Part shown: piece by piece, positions 49,385 to 56,738 of the stretch
Numbering within the stretch: position 1 is the stretch's first letter
Layout of the letters: every line of letters starts with the position of its first letter
NCBI RefSeq assembly: GCF_900626285.1
Contig: NZ_LR131147.1
Location: 653,246-717,245, forward strand
Source of the DNA: Intestinimonas massiliensis (ex Afouda et al. 2020)
Lineage (GTDB): Bacteria; Bacillota; Clostridia; Oscillospirales; Oscillospiraceae
Direction: 5' to 3'
DNA: 64,000 nt
Made by a program: the position numbers and the translations under genes
Notes under the pieces: generated by a model
Databases searched by the model: none
Told to the model about the DNA's origin: nothing
Seen by the model: only the letters and a program-made list of their open reading frames with translations

Positions 49385-52300
49385 TTACTTGATATTCAGT
49401 TCCTTTTCCACGTCGTTCAGGTTGATGGTCAGCAGCCGGCTGACACCCTGCTCCTGCATGGTGACGCCATACAGCACGTCCGCTTCCTCCATGGTACCCC
49501 GGCGGTGGGTGATGACGATGAACTGGGTCTTGTCCGCCATCTGGCGCATGTAGTGGGCAAAGCGCACCACATTGGCGTCATCCAGGGCGGCTTCGATCTC
49601 GTCCATCACCACGAAGGGGGTGGGCCGCACCTTCAGAATGGCAAAGTACAGGGCGATGGCCACAAAGGCCTTCTCGCCGCCGGACAGCAGGGAGAGCACC
49701 TTCAGGGCCTTGCCCGGAGGCTGGACCTTGATCTCAATGCCGCAGTTCAGGATGTCGTCCGGGTCCTCCAGCTCCAGGGTGGCTTTGCCGCCCCGGAACA
49801 GCTCCACAAAGGTATGTTGGAAAGCCTCGTTGAGCAGGGCAAACTGGGCGGCAAAAATCTTCCGCATCTCCTCGGTGATGCCGGCGATAATGTCCTCCAG
49901 CTCCTTCTTGGAGCGGGTCACGTCGTCCCGCTGGTCGGTCAGGTAGGTGTACCGCTCGTTGATGCGCGCAAACTCGTCGATGGCGTCCAGGTTGATGTTG
50001 CCCAGGGCAGAGATGGATTTTTTCAGCTCCCCCACCCGGCGCTGAGCCTTGGGCACGCTCTCCAGCTCCACCCGCTGGGCCCGGGCCGCCTCGTGGGACA
50101 GCTCGTAGGTCTCCCACAGCTTGTCCAGCAGGTTCTTCTCCTCCATGGCGGCGGCCGCCTTCTTCTGTTCTAAGACGGAGACCTCCCGCTGTAAGTTGAG
50201 CAGCTCGCCGTTTTTGTCCCGGGCCTCCTTGTCGGCCTGGTTCCGCTGGGCCTCCAGGGCCAGCTTCTCCTCGTTGATGCGGCTGATGGCCCCCTGCTGG
50301 TCCTCATTCTCCCGGCGGAGAGCCTGGAGGGCGCGCTCCTTCTCCCCGATCTCCGCCTGCAAACCGGCGTTCTTCTCCTGGAAGGAGTCCAGCATCTTCT
50401 GCCGCTCCGCCCGGTCGCCGGTCAGGTCGGCCTTCAGAGCCTCCAGCTCGTCCAGGGACTTTTGGGAGGCCTGCTCCTCCGCCTCCAGGGCGGCCAGGCG
50501 CATATTCAGCTCGGCAATGGCCTCCCCGATGGCGGCGGCCTGCTCCTGCATGGCGGTCTGGCCCTGGGCCTTGCCCTCGGCCTCGGCCCGCAGGGCGGCG
50601 GCCGAGCCCTCCAGCTCCTGGATCCGCCGGCGGGCGGCCTGGGTGTCGGTCTCGGTCTGGGCCGACCGGGCCTGGAGCTGCTCCAGCTCCTCCTGCTGGC
50701 CGGACCGCTGCCGCTCCAGGTCGGCAAGCTGGCTGTCCAGGTGGCTCAGCCGCTCCTTCAGCTGGAGGATGTCGTCCTCGTGCCGGCGCTGCTGGCCCTG
50801 GGCGGTCTCCAGCTCATAGGAAGCGGCGGTGGCCTCCCGTCTGGCCTCTTCCATGGCGTGGGCGGCGGCGGCCAGCTGCTCGGTCACGCCCCCCGCCTGC
50901 TGCTTCAATCGCTCCAGCTCGTTGGCCCGGCTCAGGATGCCCGCGCTGCGGGACACCGAGCCGCCGGTCATGGAACCGCCGGGGTTGAGCACCTGGCCAT
51001 CCAGAGTGACGATCTTGAAGCGATAGCCGTATTTTCGGGCGATGGCAATGGCCCGGTCCATATCCTCGGCCACCACCGTGCGACCCAACAGATTGGAAAA
51101 AATCTTCTCATACCTGGGATCGAACTGGATCAGCTCGTTGCCCAGGCCCACAAAGCCGGGCTCCCGCCGCACCCCCTGGTCCCGGAAATCGGAGGGGCGC
51201 ATGGAGGTCAGGGGCAGGAAGGTGCTCCGGCCCCCCTCCCGGCGCTTCAGGTACTGGATGGCGGCCTTGCCGTCCTCCTCCCGCTCCACCACGATGTGCT
51301 GCATAGCGCCGCCCAGAGCGGTCTCGATGGCCACGGTGCAGGTGTCCGGCACATGGATCAGCCCGGCCACCGGGCCGTGGATTCCCTTCAGCTGGCCCTT
51401 TTTGGCCTCACCCATCACCAGTTTCACCGCTTTGGAGTAGCCCTCATACATTTTCTCCATTTCGGAGAGCATATGGATGCGGGAGCGGATGGCATTCTCC
51501 TCCATCTGGAGCCTGACGTGGCGCTCCTCCGCCTCTTTGGCCTTCTTCCGGCGGGATTCCACCCGCATGGTGTAGCCGTTAATGATATTCTGTAGGCTGT
51601 CCCGGTCCTCCTGGGCCTTATCCAGGGCGTCGGCAGCCTCCTTGCGGGCCGCCTTGGTCTCATTCAGCCGTTCCTCTCCGGCGGTCAGCTCCTGCCGCAG
51701 GCTCCCGTCCCGGTCCAGCAGCTCCTGAGCGGCGGCGGCCAGGGCGGAGAGCAGCGCCTTGGCGTCGGCGGCGGAGGCGTTCTCCACCGACTCCTTCTGC
51801 CGCAGCTGCTCCAGTTCGTCGGCCAGGCTGCCGGCGGAATGGGCGGCCTCACGGGCCTCCCGCTGGCGGTCCTCCAGCTGGGTCTGGAGCTGGGTCCGCT
51901 GTTCCGCCAGCTCCGCCAGGCGCTGGCGGCGGTCGTCGATCTGTGCGGCCACCGAATCGGCCCGGCCCTCCTGCTGGTCCAGCTCCCGCTGGATGCGGTC
52001 CCGGTTCTCCAGATTGTTTTGAATATTTGTTTTCAGGACGGCAATGGCGTTTTCCAGGCTGTTGGCGTCAGCCTGCTTCTGCATCATCTGGAAACGGACG
52101 CCCTCAGCCTCTACGTCCTTGTCCCGCATTTGGGCGGAGAAACCCTCCGCGTCGGCGTAGAGCTGCTCCACCTGGCCCTGGGCCTCCTCCTTCTGGCGGA
52201 CGGCGTTCTCAAAGTCGGACAGGGTCTTGATGGCTCCCGCCCGGATCTTTTCCAGCTGGTCCAGCCACAGGGAGATCTCCAGGCCCCGCAGCTCGTCCCG

Positions 52301-52954
52301 GAGGATGAGGAACTTTTTGGCCTTCTCGCTCTGGTTGCGGAGGGGCTCCACCTGGAGCTCCAGCTCGTCGATCTTGTCGGTGATCCGCACCAGGTTCTCC
52401 TGGGTGCGCTCCAGCTTGCGCTCGGCCTCCTCCTTCCGGTGGCGGAAACGGGAGATGCCGGCGGCCTCCTCAAAGACCTCCCGCCGGTCGCCGCTCTTCA
52501 CCGACAGGATCTCGTCGATGCGGCCCTGGCCGATGATGGAATAGCCCTCCCGGCCCAGGCCGGTATCCATGAACAGCTCGTTCACGTCCTTCAGCCGGAC
52601 GGAGCGGCGGTTGATATAGTACTCGCTCTCCCCGGAACGGTAGTACCGCCGGGTGACCATGACCTCGCTCTCCTCCATGGGGAACAGGTGGTCGGTGTTG
52701 TCCAGCACCAGGGACACCTCGGCAAAGCCCTGCTGCTTGCGCAGGGCGGTGCCGCCGAAGATCACGTCCTCCATCTTGCCACCCCGGAGGGCCTTGGTGG
52801 ACTGCTCCCCCATGACCCAGCGGATGGCATCGGAGATATTCGATTTTCCGCTGCCGTTAGGCCCCACAATGGCGGTGATGTCCTCCCCGAAGGAGAGCAC
52901 CGTCTTGTCGGGAAACGACTTGAATCCCTGGATCTCCAGCGCTTTTAAATACAA
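49385..52954 (-). CDS. smc: Chromosome segregation protein SMC
   Basis: 1189 residues, full length. Walker A GPNGSGKSNISDAI near residue 32, two long coiled coils, a hinge around residues 510-660 (GPVAGLIHVPDTCTVAIETA), signature LLSGGEKAFVAIAL and Walker B FVVMDEIEAAL at the C-terminus. It organises the chromosome with ScpAB. TTG 52954 gives the family N-terminus MYLKALEIQGFKSF and lies 6 nt from GAGGTG; the GTG three codons upstream overlaps that site. It has its own promoter, separate from rnc. Confidence 0.95.
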   Translation of the reverse strand: MYLKALEIQGFKSFPDKTVLSFGEDITAIVGPNGSGKSNISDAIRWVMGEQSTKALRGGKMEDVIFGGTALRKQQGFAEVSLVLDNTDHLFPMEESEVMVTRRYYRSGESEYYINRRSVRLKDVNELFMDTGLGREGYSIIGQGRIDEILSVKSGDRREVFEEAAGISRFRHRKEEAERKLERTQENLVRITDKIDELELQVEPLRNQSEKAKKFLILRDELRGLEISLWLDQLEKIRAGAIKTLSDFENAVRQKEEAQGQVEQLYADAEGFSAQMRDKDVEAEGVRFQMMQKQADANSLENAIAVLKTNIQNNLENRDRIQRELDQQEGRADSVAAQIDDRRQRLAELAEQRTQLQTQLEDRQREAREAAHSAGSLADELEQLRQKESVENASAADAKALLSALAAAAQELLDRDGSLRQELTAGEERLNETKAARKEAADALDKAQEDRDSLQNIINGYTMRVESRRKKAKEAEERHVRLQMEENAIRSRIHMLSEMEKMYEGYSKAVKLVMGEAKKGQLKGIHGPVAGLIHVPDTCTVAIETALGGAMQHIVVEREEDGKAAIQYLKRREGGRSTFLPLTSMRPSDFRDQGVRREPGFVGLGNELIQFDPRYEKIFSNLLGRTVVAEDMDRAIAIARKYGYRFKIVTLDGQVLNPGGSMTGGSVSRSAGILSRANELERLKQQAGGVTEQLAAAAHAMEEARREATAASYELETAQGQQRRHEDDILQLKERLSHLDSQLADLERQRSGQQEELEQLQARSAQTETDTQAARRRIQELEGSAAALRAEAEGKAQGQTAMQEQAAAIGEAIAELNMRLAALEAEEQASQKSLDELEALKADLTGDRAERQKMLDSFQEKNAGLQAEIGEKERALQALRRENEDQQGAISRINEEKLALEAQRNQADKEARDKNGELLNLQREVSVLEQKKAAAAMEEKNLLDKLWETYELSHEAARAQRVELESVPKAQRRVGELKKSISALGNINLDAIDEFARINERYTYLTDQRDDVTRSKKELEDIIAGITEEMRKIFAAQFALLNEAFQHTFVELFRGGKATLELEDPDDILNCGIEIKVQPPGKALKVLSLLSGGEKAFVAIALYFAILKVRPTPFVVMDEIEAALDDANVVRFAHYMRQMADKTQFIVITHRRGTMEEADVLYGVTMQEQGVSRLLTINLNDVEKELNIK

Positions 52955-52992
52955 AGCACGCACCTCGCTGCAAACTTACTTTTGAATAAAAT

Positions 52993-53021
52993 ATTATATC
53001 AAGTAATATGTCTTATTGCAA
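52993..53021 (-). promoter_or_regulatory. smc promoter
   Basis: Minus strand: TTGCAA (53021-53016), 17-nt spacer, TATAAT (52998-52993). The 339-nt gap 52955-53293 contains this promoter, the rnc terminator, a duplicated rnc tail and the hairpin-rich insert. Confidence 0.78.
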
Positions 53022-53046
53022 ATCCTTTTGAGACCCGTTTTGCCGC

Positions 53047-53077
53047 AAAAAGGGACCACGGCAAACGCCGTGATCCC
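53047..53077 (-). terminator. Original rnc terminator
   Basis: GGGACCACGGC (53052-53062) pairs with GCCGTGATCCC (53067-53077) with one mismatch; minus-strand T5 at 53051-53047. It lies just beyond the relic rnc tail. Confidence 0.8.
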
Positions 53078-53087
53078 TGCATCGGAT

Positions 53088-53136
53088 TCAGCCTTTCAGC
53101 TTTTCAATGGCCGCCTTGGCGGCATTCTGCTCCGCC
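53088..53136 (-). repeat. Duplicated 3' end of rnc (relic copy)
   Basis: 49 bp matching 53294-53342 at 47 positions. Read on the minus strand it encodes the same C-terminus and stop as rnc (AEQNAAKAAIEKLKG). The intact gene uses the other copy, so this is the left-over end next to the old terminator. Confidence 0.85.
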
Positions 53137-53293
53137 GCCCAAACCGCACAACGGTTTGGGGACCCGTTTCACTCCATCTGCTCGGGCGAAATGAATTCGC
53201 CCGGCATCAAGATTTTGCTCCGCAAAATGCTTGGCGCCGCACGGCGGCGGCTCGCTTGCGCTCGCAAAAGAGGCGGAGCGCCCTAGCAATTGC
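53137..53293. mobile_element. 157-bp hairpin-rich insert between the two rnc tails
   Basis: No ORF of note. Successive perfect or near-perfect dyads: CCCAAACCG/CGGTTTGGG (53138-53160), CGGGCGAA/TTCGCCCG (53183-53203) and ATTTTGC/GCAAAAT (53212-53228), then GC-rich GGCGCCGCACGGCGGCGGC and GCTCGCTTGCGCTCGC. The right end includes AAAAGAGGCGGAGC, an inverted match to rnc codons just inside the repeat. It looks like a small non-coding mobile or repeat element. Confidence 0.55.
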
Positions 53294-53965
53294 TCAGCCT
53301 TTCAGCTTCTCAATAGCCGCCTTGGCGGCATTCTGCTCCGCCTCTTTTTTGCTGCGGCCCTGGCCCTGACCGATAGAGGCGCCGTTCAGGTCCACCTCCA
53401 CCGAGAATACCTTGGCATGGTCGGGACCCTCAGCGCCGATGAGCCGGTAACCCAGCACCTGGCCACTCTCCCGCTGCACCAGCTCCTGGAGGGCGGTCTT
53501 ATAGTCCCGGCTGGCGCTCTTCTCTTCCTCCCGGTCCAGGATGAACCGCTGGATGATCTTGCGGGCCGAGCCGATGCCGCCATCCAGGTAGACTGCGGCC
53601 AGCACCGCCTCCACCGCGTCGGCCACGATGGAGGGCCGCTCCCGGCCGCCGCCGGCGTCCTCTCCCTTCCCCAGCTTCAGGTACGCGCCCAGATCCAAAA
53701 GCTGCGCCACCTCCACCAGGCTGCCCTCACACACCAGCGCCGCCCGGGTACGGGTCAGATCCCCCTCCGGCAGGTCCGGGTGGGTGCGGTACAGATAGTC
53801 CGCCGTCACCATGCCCAGCACCGAGTCGCCCAGGAACTCCAGCCGCTCATTGCTCTGGGCCCCCTTGGCCTTGTTCTCATTGGCGTAGGAGCTATGGGTC
53901 AGGGCATTCTCCAGCAGTGCCCGGTTCGTGAAGCGATAGCCCAGCTTTTCCTCCAGCGCTTCCAT
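53294..53965 (-). CDS. rnc: Ribonuclease III
   Basis: 223 residues. The signature NERLEFLGDSVLGMVTADYL holds the catalytic acidic residues, with the second set in AVEAVLAAVYLDGG. A C-terminal dsRNA-binding domain follows (DYKTALQELVQRESGQ, then GQGRSKKEAEQNAAKAAIEK). It processes rRNA and cuts structured RNA. Its last 49 bp are duplicated downstream around a small insert; the coding sequence stays intact. Order acpP-rnc-smc is the usual one. Confidence 0.95.
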   Translation of the reverse strand: MEALEEKLGYRFTNRALLENALTHSSYANENKAKGAQSNERLEFLGDSVLGMVTADYLYRTHPDLPEGDLTRTRAALVCEGSLVEVAQLLDLGAYLKLGKGEDAGGGRERPSIVADAVEAVLAAVYLDGGIGSARKIIQRFILDREEEKSASRDYKTALQELVQRESGQVLGYRLIGAEGPDHAKVFSVEVDLNGASIGQGQGRSKKEAEQNAAKAAIEKLKG

Positions 53966-53993
53966 CGCTGTCCCTTCCTTTCCCTTTCAAAGC

Positions 53994-54020
53994 GGGAGCC
54001 CCGCCGGCGGCGGGGCTCCC
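53994..54020. terminator. Hairpin between acpP and rnc
   Basis: GGGAGCCCCGCC (53994-54005) pairs with GGCGGGGCTCCC (54009-54020). The T-run is weak on the minus strand (GCTTT), better on the plus strand. It may be a partial terminator or processing site that lowers rnc relative to acpP. Confidence 0.55.
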
Positions 54021-54038
54021 CTGTTTTTCCAGCTTGGT

Positions 54039-54272
54039 TTAGTCTTCCAGCTTGGATTTCAGATAATTGACCAGGTCACCCACAACGGAGATGCCGGACA
54101 GATCATCCTCATCCATGTTCTCCAGGCCAAACTCCTCTTCCACAGCCATGGTCAGCTCCACGATGTCCAGGGAGTCGGCGCCCAGATCCTCGAAGGAGGT
54201 GTCCATGGTGATGCTGTCTGCTTCCACTCCGAACTGCTCGGCAAGCAGAGCGGCGATCTTCTCAAAAATCAT
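54039..54272 (-). CDS. acpP: Acyl carrier protein
   Basis: 77 residues. The phosphopantetheine serine lies in DLGADSLDIVEL; the remainder is the acidic four-helix ACP (IFEKIAALLAEQFG, EEEFGLENMDEDDL). It carries acyl chains for fatty acid and phospholipid synthesis. ATG 54272 is 9 nt from AGGAG; ATG 54278 is only 3 nt from it. A strong promoter lies directly upstream. Confidence 0.95.
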   Translation of the reverse strand: MIFEKIAALLAEQFGVEADSITMDTSFEDLGADSLDIVELTMAVEEEFGLENMDEDDLSGISVVGDLVNYLKSKLED

Positions 54273-54321
54273 GTTCATCTACTCCTGTCGCAACCGTTTC
54301 CAACGGCTTCATTGCATTATG

Positions 54322-54350
54322 ATAATAGGCAAGTTTCAACCGCCTGTCAA
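54322..54350 (-). promoter_or_regulatory. acpP promoter
   Basis: Minus strand: TTGACA (54350-54345), 17-nt spacer, TATTAT (54327-54322), placed in the 80-nt gap after plsX. Confidence 0.78.
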
Positions 54351-54359
54351 TAGGTATCC

Positions 54360-55397
54360 TCAAATTTTTTCCACCTGATTGGTGGGCAGACGCATGTGGT
54401 CGATATTCTCCACCAGATCGTCGATCATACCGGAGGCGGCAAAGTCCCGGGCCTGCCGGATGGCGTTCTTGATGGCGTAGTCGTTGGAGGAGCCGTGGGC
54501 CTTGATCACCGGCTTGGAGATGCCGATGAGGGCGGTACCGCCCACCTCGCCGGAATCCATCATCTTCTTGAACTCCTTCAGGCCGCCGGACACCAGCACA
54601 GCCGCCAGCTTGGTGAATACGTTCTTCATAAACATGGCCTTGAGCTGCTTGGCCATGAAGCCGCCGGTCCCCTCCATGGTTTTCAGGAAGATGTTGCCCG
54701 AGTAGCCGTCGGACACGATGACGTCCACCTGCCCGAACACCGCCTCACGGGCCTCCACATTGCCCACGAAGTGGATGCGTCCGGCCTTGTCGGCGGCGGT
54801 GAGCAGGGCGTGGGCCTCCCGCTGCAGGTCGGTACCCTTGGAGGGCTCCGCACCGATGTTCAGCAGGCCCACCTTGGGCTCGGGCCGCTTGAGCACCCGC
54901 TCGGCGTAATAGGAGCCCATGAAGGCGAACTGCAGCAGATACTCCGGGGTGCACTCGGCGGTGGCGCCGCAGTCGATGAGCACTGCGCCGCCGGCCCCCG
55001 TGGGCACCACTGGCGCCAGGGCCGCCCGGCGGATGCCCCGCACCCGCTTGACCATCAGGGTGGCGGCGGAGAGCAGCGCGCCGGTACTGCCGGCGGACAC
55101 AAAGGCGTCCCCGTCCCCGCCCTTCAGCAGGTTCAGACCAACCGTCAGGGAGGAATCCTTCTTCTCCCGGAAGGCGGTGGCGGGATTGTCGCACATCTCC
55201 ACCACTTCGGAGGCGTGTACGATCTCCAGACCGGGAGGCAGATCGTCAATGCCGTCCTCCTTCAGGACCTTCAGGATATCCTCCCCCCGGCCCACCAGGA
55301 TGACCTCCACCCCCAGCTCACGGACAGCAGCCAGGGCGCCCCGCACATTGGATACGGGCGCGTTGTCGCCTCCCATGGCGTCTACGATGATCTTCAT
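54360..55397 (-). CDS. plsX: Phosphate acyltransferase PlsX
   Basis: 345 residues. IVDAMGGDNAPVSNVRGALA, ALLSAATLMVKRVRGIRRAA, ALAPVVPTGAGGAVLIDCGA and the C-terminal GTALIGISKPVIKAHGSSN are PlsX hallmarks. It makes acyl-phosphate from acyl-ACP for PlsY. The start overlaps the trmFO stop (ATGA). No FapR site or fab gene is near. Confidence 0.95.
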   Translation of the reverse strand: MKIIVDAMGGDNAPVSNVRGALAAVRELGVEVILVGRGEDILKVLKEDGIDDLPPGLEIVHASEVVEMCDNPATAFREKKDSSLTVGLNLLKGGDGDAFVSAGSTGALLSAATLMVKRVRGIRRAALAPVVPTGAGGAVLIDCGATAECTPEYLLQFAFMGSYYAERVLKRPEPKVGLLNIGAEPSKGTDLQREAHALLTAADKAGRIHFVGNVEAREAVFGQVDVIVSDGYSGNIFLKTMEGTGGFMAKQLKAMFMKNVFTKLAAVLVSGGLKEFKKMMDSGEVGGTALIGISKPVIKAHGSSNDYAIKNAIRQARDFAASGMIDDLVENIDHMRLPTNQVEKI

Positions 55398-56719
55398 ACG
55401 GTTCTCTCCTCTACTTTCTCTGTGTCCAGGCTGTCCAGGATCTCCAGCGCCCGCCGGCTCAGCTCCGCGTTCTTGTTCCGCTTGCCCTTCACCCGGTAGC
55501 CCAGGGGCGGGATGATGCCGAAATTCACGTTCATGGGCTGGAAGTCAGCCACGCTCTCGTTGCTCACATACAGGGCCAGGGCGCCCACGGCGGTCTCCTG
55601 GGGAAAATCCACCGGGGGCTTTCCCTCCAGCCGCCGGGCCAGCTCCACCGCCGCCAGGAAGCCGGAGGCGGTGGACTCCACATAGCCCTCCACCCCGGTG
55701 ATCTGTCCGGCAAAGCAGATGCGTGGCTCCTTCTTTACCCGGTAGTACCGGTCCAGCAGCCGGGGAGAATCCAGGTAGGTGTTGCGGTGCATCACCCCGT
55801 AGCGGACGAATTCCGCGTTTTTCAGGGCGGGGATCATGGAGAACACCCGCTTCTGCTCCGGCCACTTCAGGTGGGTCTGGAAGCCCACCAGATTGTAAAT
55901 GCTGCCCTCGGCGTTGTCCCGCCGCAGCTGCACCACAGCGAAGGGCTCCTTCCCCGTCCTGGGGTCCCGGAGGCCACGGGGTTTCAGAGGCCCGTAGCAC
56001 AGGGTCTGCTTGCCCCGGCGGGCCATGACCTCTACCGGCATACAGCCCTCAAACACGTTCTTGTCCTCAAACCCGTGGACCTCCGCCTCCTGGGCGTGGC
56101 ACAGCTCCTCCCAGAAGGAATTGTACTCCTCCTCAGTCATGGGACAGTTGACATAATCCGGCGTCCCCTTGTCGTACCGGGAGGCAAAGAAGGCGCTGTC
56201 CATGTCCACGCTCTCAAAGCTGACCAGAGGGGCGGCGGCGTCATAGAAGTTCAGGCCGTGGCTTTCGGGAAAAAAGTCCCGGATGGCCTGGGCCAGGGGG
56301 TCGGAGGTGAGGGGGCCGGAGGCCACGATCACGTTTCCTTCCGCCGGGATGGCGGTCACCTCTCCCTCCTCCACGGTGATGAGGGGATGGCTCTTCACCC
56401 GCCCGGTGATGGCCCGGGCGAAACCGTAGCGGTCCACCGCCAGGGCGCCGCCTGCCTCCACCCGATGGGCGTCGGCACATGCCATGATGAGGGAGCCCAT
56501 CCGGCGCAGCTCCTCCTTCAGCAGGCCCACCGCGTTTTCCAGCTGGTTGGACCGCAGGGAGTTGGAGCACACCAGCTCCCCAAACCAGGGGCTGTGGTGG
56601 GCGGGGGTCATTTTCTCCGGCTTCATTTCCTTCAAAAGCACGGGAATGCCCCGCTGAGCCAGCTGCCAGGCGGCCTCCGATCCGGCCAGCCCCGCGCCGA
56701 TGACGATGACAGGTTCCAT
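55394..56719 (-). CDS. trmFO: FADH2-dependent tRNA (uracil-54) methyltransferase TrmFO
   Basis: 441 residues. The N-terminal FAD loop IVIGAGLAGSEAAWQLAQRG, CSNSLRSNQLENAVGLLKEE, and the late CFAGQITGVEGYVESTASG are characteristic. It methylates U54 in the T-loop with methylene-THF. AAAGGAGAA precedes ATG. It sits between topA and plsX. Confidence 0.95.
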   Translation of the reverse strand: MEPVIVIGAGLAGSEAAWQLAQRGIPVLLKEMKPEKMTPAHHSPWFGELVCSNSLRSNQLENAVGLLKEELRRMGSLIMACADAHRVEAGGALAVDRYGFARAITGRVKSHPLITVEEGEVTAIPAEGNVIVASGPLTSDPLAQAIRDFFPESHGLNFYDAAAPLVSFESVDMDSAFFASRYDKGTPDYVNCPMTEEEYNSFWEELCHAQEAEVHGFEDKNVFEGCMPVEVMARRGKQTLCYGPLKPRGLRDPRTGKEPFAVVQLRRDNAEGSIYNLVGFQTHLKWPEQKRVFSMIPALKNAEFVRYGVMHRNTYLDSPRLLDRYYRVKKEPRICFAGQITGVEGYVESTASGFLAAVELARRLEGKPPVDFPQETAVGALALYVSNESVADFQPMNVNFGIIPPLGYRVKGKRNKNAELSRRALEILDSLDTEKVEERTV

Positions 56720-56738
56720 GGGTTCTCCTTTGTGTGGA

